In this document: positions 24,583-33,198 of the stretch, in pieces | How positions within the stretch are numbered: position 1 is the stretch's first letter | Layout of the letters: every line of letters starts with the position of its first letter | DNA from: UBA6623 sp965226435 | Lineage (GTDB): Bacteria > Acidobacteriota > Terriglobia > Bryobacterales > UBA6623 | DNA length: 64,000 bases | Direction of reading: 5' to 3' | Assembly: GCA_965226435.1 (NCBI GenBank) | Contig: CBDDCY010000007.1 | Location: 363,353-427,352, forward strand | Notes under the pieces: generated by a model | Database searches by the model: none | What the model saw: only the letters and a program-made list of their open reading frames with translations | Told to the model about the DNA's origin: nothing | Position numbers and translations under genes: made by a program

Positions 24583-26382
24583 TTAGTCGCCGACTTGGAG
24601 GACGGCTAGGAAGGCTTCTTGGGGAATGTCGACGCGGCCAACTCGTTTCATACGGCGTTTGCCTTCTTTTTGCTTTTCGAGCAGCTTGCGCTTGCGACTG
24701 ACGTCGCCGCCGTAGCACTTTGCCAACACGTTCTTGCGTAAGGCCGGAATGTTTTCGCGCGCCACGATCTTGCCGCCGATAGCGGCCTGCAAAGCCACGT
24801 CGAACATCTGCCGCGGAATCAGCTTGCGCATTTTTTCGATCAGCGACTTGCCGCGCCCGTGGGCCTGCTCGCTGTGAACGATCATCGACAGCGCGTCGAT
24901 CGGGTCGCCGGCGACGAGGACGTCCAGCTTGGCCATGGGCGACTCTTGGTAACCGGCGAGATGGTAGTCCACCGAGGCGTAACCGCGCGAGACCGTTTTC
25001 AACCGGTCGTAGAAATCCAGCACGATTTCGTTGAGCGGAACGTCATAGGTCAGCACCACACGGCTGCCGGCCGCATACTCGAAACCCTTTTGCACGCCGC
25101 GCTTGTCTTCCAATAACTTGAGAATCCCCCCCAAGTGCTCGTCGGGAGTGATCACGGTGACGACGAAAACTGGTTCTTCGACGGCGGCGATATTCTGCTC
25201 CAGCGGCCAGCGGCTGGGATTGTCGACCTCGACCACTTCGCCGTCGGTCAACCGCACGCGATACCGGACGCTGGGAGCTGTCGTAATCAGGTGTAGGTCA
25301 AATTCGCGCTCAAGCCGCTCTTGGACGATTTCCAGATGCAATAGCCCCAGAAAACCGCAGCGGAACCCGAACCCCAGCGCCGTCGAGGTCTCGGGTTCGA
25401 ACTGAAAAGAACGGTCGTTGAGTTGCAGCTTTTCGAGCGCTTCGCGCAAGGCCTGATGCTGATGGGACTCGACGGGATAGAGTCCCGCGAAGACCATCGG
25501 CTTGCTTTCCTCAAAGCCGGCCAAGGGTTCGGCGGGACGGTTTCCCTCGTCGCAAATCGTGTCGCCGATTTTCGTTTCCGTAACGTTCTTGATGTTGGCG
25601 ATGACCCAACCGACTTCACCGCTGCCGAGTTCGTCGCAAGGGAAAGGCTTTGGTGTTCGAAAGCCTAAGTCCTCAACGGTGTAGGTTTGCCCGGTCGAGG
25701 CCAAGTGGATCTTCATGCCCTTTCGCAGAGTGCCGTCGATTACGCGCGCCAGCACGATCACACCGCGATAGGGGTCGAACCAGGAATCAAACAACAAGGC
25801 GCGCAATGGTTCATCCGGCGATCCTTTTGGCGGGGGAATTCGCCGCACGATGGCTTCAAGGATCTCGTCGACGCCTTGGCCGGATTTGGCGCTGACAAGC
25901 AGGGCTTCTTCGGCGTCGAGCCCCACCGTGCTTTCGATTTCCTCGCGGACTCTTTCGGGCTCGGCGGCGGGGAGATCGATCTTGTTGATCACCGGGATGA
26001 TTTCGAGGTCATGTTCGAGCGCCAGATAGGTATTAGCGAGAGTTTGCGCCTCGACACCCTGAGAAGCATCGACGACCAACAACGCTCCCTCACAGGCCGC
26101 CAGGCTCCGCGAGACCTCGTAGGAGAAATCCACGTGGCCGGGGGTGTCGATCAAATTGAGTTGGTAGGTCTTGCCGTCGCGCGCGTTATAGCTGATGCGA
26201 ACGGCCTGGGCCTTGATGGTGATGCCGCGCTCGCGCTCGAGATCCATCGTGTCGAGCACTTGTTCCTTCATCTCCCGGTGACTGAGCGCCTCGGTCATCT
26301 CGATCAGGCGATCCGCCAGCGTCGATTTACCGTGGTCGATATGGGCGATGATCGAAAAATTACGGATCAGAGAGGGATCCAT
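24583..26382 (-). CDS. lepA: elongation factor 4 (back-translocating GTPase LepA)
   Basis: 599 residues, the standard LepA length. Translational GTPase acting on the ribosome. P-loop AHIDHGKST at residues 13-21, switch I ERERGITIKAQAV, DTPGHVDF, and NKIDLPAAEP. Domains II and III follow, then the LepA-specific C-terminal domain with GFRCGFLGLLHLEIVQ and the tail KCYGGDVSRKRKLLEKQKEGKRRMK that distinguishes it from EF-G. Complete, with no frameshift. No lepB follows, unlike in enterobacteria. Confidence 0.97.
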   Translation of the reverse strand: MDPSLIRNFSIIAHIDHGKSTLADRLIEMTEALSHREMKEQVLDTMDLERERGITIKAQAVRISYNARDGKTYQLNLIDTPGHVDFSYEVSRSLAACEGALLVVDASQGVEAQTLANTYLALEHDLEIIPVINKIDLPAAEPERVREEIESTVGLDAEEALLVSAKSGQGVDEILEAIVRRIPPPKGSPDEPLRALLFDSWFDPYRGVIVLARVIDGTLRKGMKIHLASTGQTYTVEDLGFRTPKPFPCDELGSGEVGWVIANIKNVTETKIGDTICDEGNRPAEPLAGFEESKPMVFAGLYPVESHQHQALREALEKLQLNDRSFQFEPETSTALGFGFRCGFLGLLHLEIVQERLEREFDLHLITTAPSVRYRVRLTDGEVVEVDNPSRWPLEQNIAAVEEPVFVVTVITPDEHLGGILKLLEDKRGVQKGFEYAAGSRVVLTYDVPLNEIVLDFYDRLKTVSRGYASVDYHLAGYQESPMAKLDVLVAGDPIDALSMIVHSEQAHGRGKSLIEKMRKLIPRQMFDVALQAAIGGKIVARENIPALRKNVLAKCYGGDVSRKRKLLEKQKEGKRRMKRVGRVDIPQEAFLAVLQVGD

Positions 26383-26415
26383 TGAGGGAGGTTCTTCGGA
26401 CGCGGGGACTCTTTC

Positions 26416-26444
26416 AAGCTAACAGTGGGTTGAAAAGGTGTCAA
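26416..26444 (-). promoter_or_regulatory. candidate sigma-70 promoter for lepA
   Basis: On the minus strand TTGACA (26444-26439) is followed, 16-17 bases on, by TTAGCT/TAGCTT. It lies about 35 bases before the lepA ATG. The -35 box is perfect, the -10 weak. Confidence 0.4.
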
Positions 26445-26580
26445 ACTCGGGCGGCGTTATCGGAGGCCGAGCAATCGACGCCGGGCGTCCGGCAGTCGGG
26501 CGAAGTGTGATTTCTGAAACAGTTGGGAGGCTCGCGGCGTCTTTGAATAGAAGGATGAGCCTGAAGACGGGGGTTGGGGC

Positions 26581-26840
26581 GACAAATTCGGATTCGCGGT
26601 ATCCACCGCCCGCCTACACGATGTTCGCCCCTAAAGTCATGTTTGAGACACTTCAAGATTGGTTCTTCAGCCTCGGCGCCGAATACGGGGTCAACCCGCT
26701 TATTTTCGGGGTGATCTACGTGGGCGCAATTCCGTTGTTTTTCGATCTGCTTCGGTGGCTTGGCTGGTGCGCAATTCGCGGCGGGGTCGAGCCGGGTCGG
26801 CCTTGCGGGTCGGGCCGGCGCCGCTCGCCGATCGTCCTGC
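26581..26840 (+). pseudogene. broken duplicate of the 112-residue membrane-protein gene
   Basis: Near-identical to 27482-27691, covering the upstream region and first ~45 codons of the intact gene at 27527 (MFETLQDWFFSLGAEYGVNP is encoded at both sites). The copy is damaged by an extra ~10 bases at about 26735-26745 and by a 24-base GC-rich unit beginning CCTTGCGGGTCGGGCCGGCG, present at 26801-26824 and again at 26843-26866. It then runs into an IS relic. It cannot encode the full protein. Confidence 0.75.
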
Positions 26841-27470
26841 AGCCTTGCGGGTCGGGCCGGCGCCGCGCCGTCGACACCGCTGTGGGCCGGGTCTTGGTGG
26901 CAGCCGCCGCCGGCGGTAGGCACGGCCGCCGCAGGCGATAGATCTGGGCCACCGAGATCCCCGCCAACCGCTCGTATTCGTGGTACTGCTGGTATTCCCG
27001 CTCGAGGATCTTGCGCGTGGCCGGGCCGCTCGTGGGCCTCGTCCACCGCCGCCAGCAGTTCGACGTCGGCGGGCGTGTACTTGCGGGCAAAGCGATGCCG
27101 CCGGTAGCGGGCGGGTTGGAGTTCTCCGCCCTGCCGGTACTGCTGGATCAGCCGCGTGATTTGCGCCCGGCTCAGTCCGGTCATCTTGACCAGATACTGC
27201 CGCAGCAGCCCTTTGTCGGCGCGGTTCTGGCGGCTGTAGCCGTGCCGGCCAAGCGTGCGCGCCACCCAAGCGTAAATCTCGGCCCGCCCTTTGCCTTTGA
27301 ATCGAATCTCCTGGCTGGAGTGGAGAAACTGCCGGATCTGTTGCGGATTCAACTTGCCGGCGTTTTGCACTTGGATAGTCAATCCCCAGCATGCCCACTC
27401 CCCGATCCTGCAGGCTCATCTTGTGTGAGAAACAAACTCCTCGTTCAGGCTCATCTTGCATGAGACAAGA
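26841..27470 (-). mobile_element. insertion-sequence relic between duplicated segments
   Basis: Holds the 5' two-thirds of a transposase gene on the minus strand. Its outer (right) end carries a direct repeat beginning CAGGCTCATCTTG (27412 and 27447). The left end is cut near the 24-base GC-rich units. The ~900-base interval is flanked by the duplicated 5' region of the membrane-protein gene, so insertion and duplication seem linked. No matching terminal inverted repeats remain. Confidence 0.55.
26867..27382 (-). pseudogene. truncated, frameshifted integrase-type transposase
   Basis: From an ATG at 27382 the product begins with a helix-turn-helix region (RFKGKGRAEIYAWVARTL, MTGLSRAQITRLIQQYRQ, RRHRFARKYTPADVELLAAV) as in integrase-catalytic-core transposases of the IS481-like group. 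The frame breaks near 27040: the next family block (GPATRKILEREYQQY, YERLAGISVAQIYRLRR) is in another frame. The DDE catalytic core is missing, so the protein is inactive. Confidence 0.7.
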
Positions 27471-27526
27471 CTAGGATTTGCGACAAATTCGGATTCGCGG
27501 TATACTACACGATCGCCCCTAAAGTC

Positions 27527-27865
27527 ATGTTTGAGACACTTCAAGATTGGTTCTTCAGCCTCGGCGCCGAATACGGGGTCAACCCGCTTATTTTCGGGGT
27601 GATCTACGTGGGCGCAATTCCGTTTTTTACTGCTTCGGTGGCTTGGCTGGTGCGCAATTCGCGGCGGGGTCGACCGATCGTCCTGCCCGCGATGTGTGCT
27701 TCGTTCTGCTTCATCTCGGCTTATCTCTACCTGGCCGTGGCCGGGAAGAATATTCCGGCGTGGGTCTGGGTCTTCATCGGTGGAATGTTGGTGTTTGGCG
27801 TGTTTTCGACGATGCGGCAGGTCAGGGCGAAGCTCGCGTCGGAGGCTGCCGGCCGTGAGCCGTGA
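27527..27865 (+). CDS. small membrane protein of unknown function (intact copy)
   Basis: 112 residues with three predicted membrane helices: GVNPLIFGVIYVGAIPFFTA, LPAMCASFCFISAYLYLAV, and VWVFIGGMLVFGVFSTMRQV, then a short charged tail. No motif identifies a function. The proposed start ATG is preceded by the same ~45 bases found before the broken copy at 26581. It lies upstream of the polysaccharide-export genes in the same direction, but a gap of about 230 bases suggests separate expression. Confidence 0.6.
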   Translation: MFETLQDWFFSLGAEYGVNPLIFGVIYVGAIPFFTASVAWLVRNSRRGRPIVLPAMCASFCFISAYLYLAVAGKNIPAWVWVFIGGMLVFGVFSTMRQVRAKLASEAAGREP

Positions 27866-28093
27866 GCCGAACACCGAATTGATGAAGATCGCTTGCGATG
27901 GGAAGGTGGGACATGTCCCCGGCTATGGGGACACGGCTCGCCTGGAGGCGCACGCCGCGTCGGATGCCCGAACATTGCCGTGAGTTGCGCGTTGGCCCCG
28001 TGCCCCCGAGTGTCTTGTTGACCCTGCGATGATAGGAAGGGGCCGACGGCGGGCAGCCTACGGCTCACGGCCCACGACAAACGGCTCATTGGA

Positions 28094-28921
28094 ATGCGGC
28101 TCCGCGGCACAGGAATGCGTCTCCCCGGGACATTCTTTCTACGAAATCTTGTGGAGAATCGCAGCCTGGTGTACCAGTTGGTGCGGCGCGATTTCGAGCA
28201 GCGCTATGTGGGCTCGGCTGTGGGGTGGTTGTGGGGCGTCGTTCATCCGTTGGTCCTGCTGGCGGTCTATACGTTTGTCTTCGCCTACGCTTTCGGCATG
28301 CGCTTGCCGCGCGGCGAGGTGACCGACAGCTATCCGCTGTTTCTCTTCGCGGGGATGCTGCCCTGGCTGCTGTTTTCGGAAACCCTGCAGCGGTCGTCGT
28401 CTTCGCTGGTGGAGTACGCGAATCTGATCAAGAAGACGGTTTTCCCGGCTGAAGTCGTTCCGCTCAGTATTTTCCTTTCCACTTGGATCAGCCACATGCT
28501 GGCGCTGGTGCTGCTGATCGTCATCGTTGGGGTTCGCGACCATCACATCAGCGCGGCGTTGCTGCTGCTGCCGGGTTACTTCGTACTGGTTGGGCTGCTG
28601 AGTCTCGGGCTGGCGTGGATCGCGGCGGCCCTCAACGTGTATCTGCGGGACACGGCGCAGGTGCTTTCGGTGATCCTCACGGCTTGGTTTTGGCTGACTC
28701 CGATTTTTTTGTTTGAAGGGCAGTTTCCGGAAGCCGTGTCGGGGGTGCTGCGGTTGAACCCGCTGACTTACGTCGTGCGCGGTTACCGCGAATGCATTCT
28801 TGGCGGGGGGCTGCCCTCGGCGACGGACTTCTTGGCGCTGGCGGCTTTCGCGGTGACGGCCTTCGTGGCGGGCGGGCTTTTTTTCCGGTATACCAAGCGG
28901 GGTTTCGCGGATGTGCTTTGA
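28094..28921 (+). CDS. polysaccharide ABC exporter permease (Wzm-like)
   Basis: 275 residues from the first ATG; a second ATG at 28115 is equally plausible. ABC-2 type permease with a soluble N-terminal amphipathic segment (SLVYQLVRRDFEQRYVGS), then six membrane helices, e.g. GWLWGVVHPLVLLAVYTFVF and ILTAWFWLTPIFLFEG, ending in NPLTYVVRGYRE, a block typical of TagG/RfbD/Wzm permeases. Together with the ATPase at 29070 it should move an undecaprenyl-linked O-antigen or other surface glycan across the inner membrane. Gap to the ATPase: 148 bases, containing short repeats. Confidence 0.87.
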   Translation: MRLRGTGMRLPGTFFLRNLVENRSLVYQLVRRDFEQRYVGSAVGWLWGVVHPLVLLAVYTFVFAYAFGMRLPRGEVTDSYPLFLFAGMLPWLLFSETLQRSSSSLVEYANLIKKTVFPAEVVPLSIFLSTWISHMLALVLLIVIVGVRDHHISAALLLLPGYFVLVGLLSLGLAWIAAALNVYLRDTAQVLSVILTAWFWLTPIFLFEGQFPEAVSGVLRLNPLTYVVRGYRECILGGGLPSATDFLALAAFAVTAFVAGGLFFRYTKRGFADVL

Positions 28922-28924
28922 TCA

Positions 28925-28965
28925 TGAACCGTTGGCCGTGAACCGTGAACTGTGAACCGAACGAG
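28925..28965 (+). repeat. short GTGAACC-type heptamer repeats
   Basis: GTGAACCGTGAACTGTGAAC near 28938-28957: three near-identical heptamers after the permease stop. Similar runs appear near 896-910 and 27850-27870, so this simple repeat recurs in intergenic DNA. Confidence 0.6.
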
Positions 28966-29069
28966 TCGAACCGGTTGAACTTCGGTTCGGCAGCAAAGAT
29001 GATAGAAGAGGGTCGAACGTTACGTGCGCGGCCCAGAGGCAAGATCCGCGGCTAACGGTTAGCGAATTC

Positions 29070-30374
29070 ATGTCCCTCGCCTTTCACAATGTTTCGAAGA
29101 GCTACCCGGTGTATGCGGCGCCGGGCGATCGGCTCAAGGAATTTGTATTCTTGGGGCGGCGGAGTTTTCACCGCGACTTTTGGGCGTTGAGGGATTGTTC
29201 GTTTGAGATCCCGAAGGGCACCACGTTTTGCGTGGTTGGGGAAAACGGTTCGGGCAAGAGCACCGCGCTGCAACTGGCCGCGGGTATCTTCGGGCCGACG
29301 AGCGGCCGGGTGGAAGTGCAGGGGCGCGTTTCGTCGTTGCTCGAACTGGGCGCGGGTTTCAATGCCGAATTCAGCGGGCGCGAGAACGTCTTTCTGAATG
29401 GAGCGATTCTGGGCCTCTCGACCCAGGAAGTTCGCGATCGTTTCGACGAGATCACCGAGTTCGCCGAGATCGGGGAATTCATCGATCAACCTGTGAAGAC
29501 TTATTCGTCGGGGATGCTGGTGCGGCTGGCGTTCGCCGTGGCGATTCACGTGGACCCGGAAATCTTGCTGGTCGACGAAGCTCTTTCGGTCGGCGACTAC
29601 TACTTCCGGCAACGCTGCATGCGAAAGATTCACGAGCTGCGGCGGCGCGAAGTGACCATCGTTTTCGTCTCGCACAGCATGGCCGACGTGAAGGCCATCG
29701 GGACCGAAGTCTTGTGGCTCGACCAGGGGCGTGTTGTCGAAATCGGCGACCCGGCTTCGGTGATCGGTAAATATCTTGCCCACATGGCGGAAAAGGACGC
29801 CGCCTACGTCAAGTTGCACAAGGCGGAGAATGACGGGGAAGACGATTCGGCGCCGTCGATCGCGCCTGAAGTCGTCGAGACCCTTCCGAACGTCGATTTT
29901 CGCCACGGTAATCGTCGAGCCGAAATCCTAGGCATCGCCGTTGTCGACGAGAGAGGCCGCCCGGTTCAGCTACTCGAACCGCATGCCTGGTTACGGGTTC
30001 GCATCAGTGTGCGGGCCCGCGAGTCGCTGGTGTCGCCCAATGTCGGCTTTATTTTGCGGAATCACCTGGGCGTCGATTTCGCGGGCATCAATACCTTGAG
30101 CGAGGGCGTCGAAGTGCCGCCGATGTCGCCCGGCGATATTCACACCGTCGATTTCGCATTCGAGTTGCCGGAACTGCACCCGGACCATTTTTCGTTCACC
30201 CCGGCGGTCGCCAACGGTCCGTTGGATGGTTATGAGACGTGCGACTGGGTGGATAATGCGCTGACGTTGCCGATGGCGAGCGGCGAGGGTACTGTGTACG
30301 GCCATATCCGATTGCCGAGCCGGGTCGAGATCAACACTCGCCTAGCGGACTCTCTGGTGAGTGAGGGGCTGTGA
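29070..30374 (+). CDS. polysaccharide ABC exporter ATPase with C-terminal glycan-binding domain (Wzt-like)
   Basis: 434 residues. Nucleotide-binding domain: Walker A GENGSGKST at 57-65, the signature region YSSGMLVRLAFAVAI near 145, and Walker B ILLVDEALSVGD. Residues after ~245 form the Wzt-type C-terminal beta-sandwich (RRAEILGIAVVDERGRPVQL ... GFILRNHLGVDFAGINT ... EGTVYGHIRLPSRVEI), which in characterised Wzt proteins reads the terminal modification of the glycan before export. This supports export of a capped, chain-length-controlled O-polysaccharide. Pairs with the upstream permease. Confidence 0.9.
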   Translation: MSLAFHNVSKSYPVYAAPGDRLKEFVFLGRRSFHRDFWALRDCSFEIPKGTTFCVVGENGSGKSTALQLAAGIFGPTSGRVEVQGRVSSLLELGAGFNAEFSGRENVFLNGAILGLSTQEVRDRFDEITEFAEIGEFIDQPVKTYSSGMLVRLAFAVAIHVDPEILLVDEALSVGDYYFRQRCMRKIHELRRREVTIVFVSHSMADVKAIGTEVLWLDQGRVVEIGDPASVIGKYLAHMAEKDAAYVKLHKAENDGEDDSAPSIAPEVVETLPNVDFRHGNRRAEILGIAVVDERGRPVQLLEPHAWLRVRISVRARESLVSPNVGFILRNHLGVDFAGINTLSEGVEVPPMSPGDIHTVDFAFELPELHPDHFSFTPAVANGPLDGYETCDWVDNALTLPMASGEGTVYGHIRLPSRVEINTRLADSLVSEGL

Positions 30375-30387
30375 AGGAATCGGGGAC

Positions 30388-30630
30388 TGCGTGTTTCCGT
30401 GAATTCGCGGATTCATGCTACCGCCGCCGCCCTTTCAGGGCTCGCCGCGTGATGGCGGGACAACCCAGGGTTCCGCTTCGCTCCACCCTGGGCTACGGTT
30501 CCGGCCGCCGCTTCGCGGCTGAGGGGTCACCCTTTCCGGGCTCGCCCGGGTGGAGATTCCACACCGGGTTCCGCCGTTCCGGCTCCAACCTGGGGTATAT
30601 CCCCGCCGCCGCTTCGCGGCTCATGTCGCG
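30388..30630 (+). repeat. block repeat, copies 2 and 3 in tandem
   Basis: Starts with GTGAATTCGCGGATTCATG, then two successive rounds of the blocks seen at 20531-20728: CCCTTTCAGGGCTCG, CCCAGGGTTCCGC, TCCACCCTGGGCTA, GCCGCTTCGCGGC (30431-30520), and a second round with more changes (30525-30625). It fills the gap between wzt and the glycosyltransferase gene and explains its otherwise gene-free 276 bases. Confidence 0.8.
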
Positions 30631-30649
30631 ACCTAGCCGGACATAATCG

Positions 30650-33034
30650 ATGATTGCGTTTTTTCGGGCCGTTGTTGAATTCGTCCTGCTGCTCACCGCG
30701 GCGCCGCTGCTTACCGCGGCGGCGGCGTTATCGCTTGCGGTCAATGATTTGCTCGTTTCGGTGACGGGTCGCGGGCGGAAAGACGATCCACCGGATGGAG
30801 GCGAAAAAGTCGACTGTTCGGCCGTCAGCGTGGTGATCCCTACCTGGGACGGCCGCGAACACCTTGAACGCAACTTGCCGTCGGTCATCGCCGCACTCGC
30901 GGACAACCCGGAGCATGAAATTCTCGTCGTCGATAATGCCTCGACCGACGGCACGCGGGAAATGCTCGAACGGCAGTTCCCGAGAGTACGCGTTCTGGCG
31001 TTGGAAACCAACCTCGGCTTTGGCGGTGGCTCGAACGCCGGCTTTCGCGCTGCGCGCCATGATGTCGTCGTTCTGCTCAACAACGACATGCGCGTCGAGG
31101 CGGACTTTCTCGCGCCGCTGATCGAAGGTTTTCGGGACCCGCGGGTCTTCGCGGTGTCATCGCAGATCTTCTTCACCGATCCAGCCAAGCGGCGCGAGGA
31201 AACCGGACTGACCCAGGCGTCTTGGCGCAATGGGCGTTTGTCGGTGGGTCACATGATCGACGACAAGGTCCGCGACCTATTCCCCACCTTCTACGCGGGC
31301 GGCGGTTCGTCGGCTTACGACCGCCGCAAGTTTTTCGCTCTCGACGGCTTCGACCCGCTCTGGGAACCTTTCTACCTGGAAGACACCGACATCAGCTACA
31401 ACGCCTGGAAGCACGGATGGATGGTACTCTATCAGCCTCGGAGTATAGTTCACCACGATCATCGCGGGACGATCGAGAAGCATTTTTCGGCGGCGTTTAT
31501 CCGGCGCACGCTTGAAAAGAACCATCTGCTTTTCGCCTGGAAGAACCTGCACGATTGGCGGCTGTTGGGCTCGCATTTCGCTTGGCTCTATGCGGGGTTG
31601 TGGATTCGGTTGGCGGGCGGGGAGGAAACGGCCCGCGCGAACTCGGGGGCTCTATGGCGTGCTTTTCGCCAACTGGGGCGGGCCCTCGCTTCGCGCAACC
31701 GTGCCCGCCGCTTAGCGGTAGTCGACGACAGGGAGGCTTTTCGGCGGCCGTTGGGCGGATATTTTCGAGATCGTTTTCAGCGGCCCGATCCGGACCGCGA
31801 CAAGCTCAATGTCTTGTTCGTGTCGCCCTACCCGATCGAACCGCCTTTGCACGGCGGGGCGCTGTTCATGAACCAGACGGTGCGGTACCTGGCGCCGTTG
31901 ACGCGGTTGCACGTCCTCGCGATGCTGGACGAGGAGAGCGATTTGGCGGGGAACCGCGGGCTCGAGAAAATCTGTGCCGACGCGGAGTTCGTGGTGCGCG
32001 GACGCGAGCGTTTGGGGGGGCTGGGGGGGCTTGTGCCGCACGCGGCCCGGGAGTTTGCGAGCGACGACTTTCGGTGGCGCCTGCATCGCAGCGTCTGCGT
32101 CAACGAGATTGACGTTATTCAGATCGACTACACGCAATTGGCCGGATACGCCGAGTCGTTCGACCGCATCGCGACGTTTCTATTCGAGCACGACGTTTAC
32201 TTTCAGTCCGTGGCGAGCGGCTTGCGCACGGTCTCGAACCCGGCGGAAAAGCTGCTGCACGGCTATGAATATCTGCGCGCGTTGCGGTTTGAGTTGGGGG
32301 CGTTAGGGCGCTTCGACGGTGTGCAGACTTGCACGACCGAGAACCGGCGTTACCTGGAATCGTTTCTGGGGGGCGCGGCGAACGGCAGCGGCGAGGGCGT
32401 CGACAATCGAAACGGTATCCCGTCGATTCGCGACGACTTGCGCGCGGCCATTGATTTGGCGCGCTATCCCTACAGCGAAGAGGGGCGTGAGTCGGATACG
32501 CTGCTTTTCATCGGCAGTTTTCAGCACCCGCCCAATCGGCACGCTCTCGCGTATTTCATCGAACATGTGTTGCCGGCTGTCCGTGCGGCGCGGCCGGCCG
32601 CTCGGTTGCTGGTGGCCGGCGCGCAAGCACCTCCGAATTTCGCGGCGACAACGAGTGCGCCGGGCGTGGAGTTTCTGGGGCGGGTTGAGGACATTCGAGA
32701 GCTCTATGCGCGGTGTGCTGTCTTTGTTTGTCCGATCTTGAGCGGGTCGGGGATTCGGGTGAAGTTGCTCGAGGCTTTCGCGGCGGGGATTCCGGCTGTC
32801 TCGACGGCGCTGGGGGCCGAGGGTCTGGCGAGTGAGAGCGGTGAAATCGTTGAGTTGGCCGAGACGCCCGAAAGTTTCGCGGCCGCCACGCTGTCGCTGT
32901 TGGAAGACACACCGCGAGCTCGCGAAATGGCCCACCGTGCCCGCCGCGAGGTCGAGCAAAACTGGTCCGCCGATCTCCGCACCGCCAAGCTGGAGCGGCA
33001 CTATCGCGAAGTGCTGCGCCGGAAACTTCAATAG
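30650..33034 (+). CDS. two-domain glycosyltransferase, GT2 fused to GT4
   Basis: 794 residues. After a hydrophobic N-terminal helix (~residues 5-35), residues ~60-300 are a GT2/GT-A domain: AVSVVIPTWDGREHLERNLP, EILVVDNASTDGTREML, VVLLNNDMRVEADFL, and the acceptor region GFDPLWEPFYLEDTDISYNA. A linker follows, then from about residue 385 a GT4/GT-B domain: LNVLFVSPYPIEPPLHGGAL at its start and the nucleotide-sugar site GVEFLGRVEDIRELYARCAV, PILSGSGIRVKLLEAFAAG at its end. Two catalytic modules could add two successive sugars. Located after the wzm/wzt pair, it probably builds the exported polysaccharide. Sugar specificities unknown. Confidence 0.88.
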   Translation: MIAFFRAVVEFVLLLTAAPLLTAAAALSLAVNDLLVSVTGRGRKDDPPDGGEKVDCSAVSVVIPTWDGREHLERNLPSVIAALADNPEHEILVVDNASTDGTREMLERQFPRVRVLALETNLGFGGGSNAGFRAARHDVVVLLNNDMRVEADFLAPLIEGFRDPRVFAVSSQIFFTDPAKRREETGLTQASWRNGRLSVGHMIDDKVRDLFPTFYAGGGSSAYDRRKFFALDGFDPLWEPFYLEDTDISYNAWKHGWMVLYQPRSIVHHDHRGTIEKHFSAAFIRRTLEKNHLLFAWKNLHDWRLLGSHFAWLYAGLWIRLAGGEETARANSGALWRAFRQLGRALASRNRARRLAVVDDREAFRRPLGGYFRDRFQRPDPDRDKLNVLFVSPYPIEPPLHGGALFMNQTVRYLAPLTRLHVLAMLDEESDLAGNRGLEKICADAEFVVRGRERLGGLGGLVPHAAREFASDDFRWRLHRSVCVNEIDVIQIDYTQLAGYAESFDRIATFLFEHDVYFQSVASGLRTVSNPAEKLLHGYEYLRALRFELGALGRFDGVQTCTTENRRYLESFLGGAANGSGEGVDNRNGIPSIRDDLRAAIDLARYPYSEEGRESDTLLFIGSFQHPPNRHALAYFIEHVLPAVRAARPAARLLVAGAQAPPNFAATTSAPGVEFLGRVEDIRELYARCAVFVCPILSGSGIRVKLLEAFAAGIPAVSTALGAEGLASESGEIVELAETPESFAAATLSLLEDTPRAREMAHRARREVEQNWSADLRTAKLERHYREVLRRKLQ

Positions 33035-33198
33035 GCGGCCGGCACGACCCGGTTGACGTGATAAAACGCACGGAAAACGAACCGCCCGCCAGATTTTTTC
33101 ACGAAAGTTTTTGCCCCCGAAACCGCCCGGACGTTGGTACTTATTGAGTCTCGCAAAATAAAGTGACACCTTTTTGGGGTACGTACGTCTTTGTATGT

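Noticed and set aside
28966..29069. tRNA-like GTTCGA/GGTTGAAC sequences upstream of wzt
   Set aside because: No cloverleaf can be drawn; the sequence is a run of GAACCG-type repeats.
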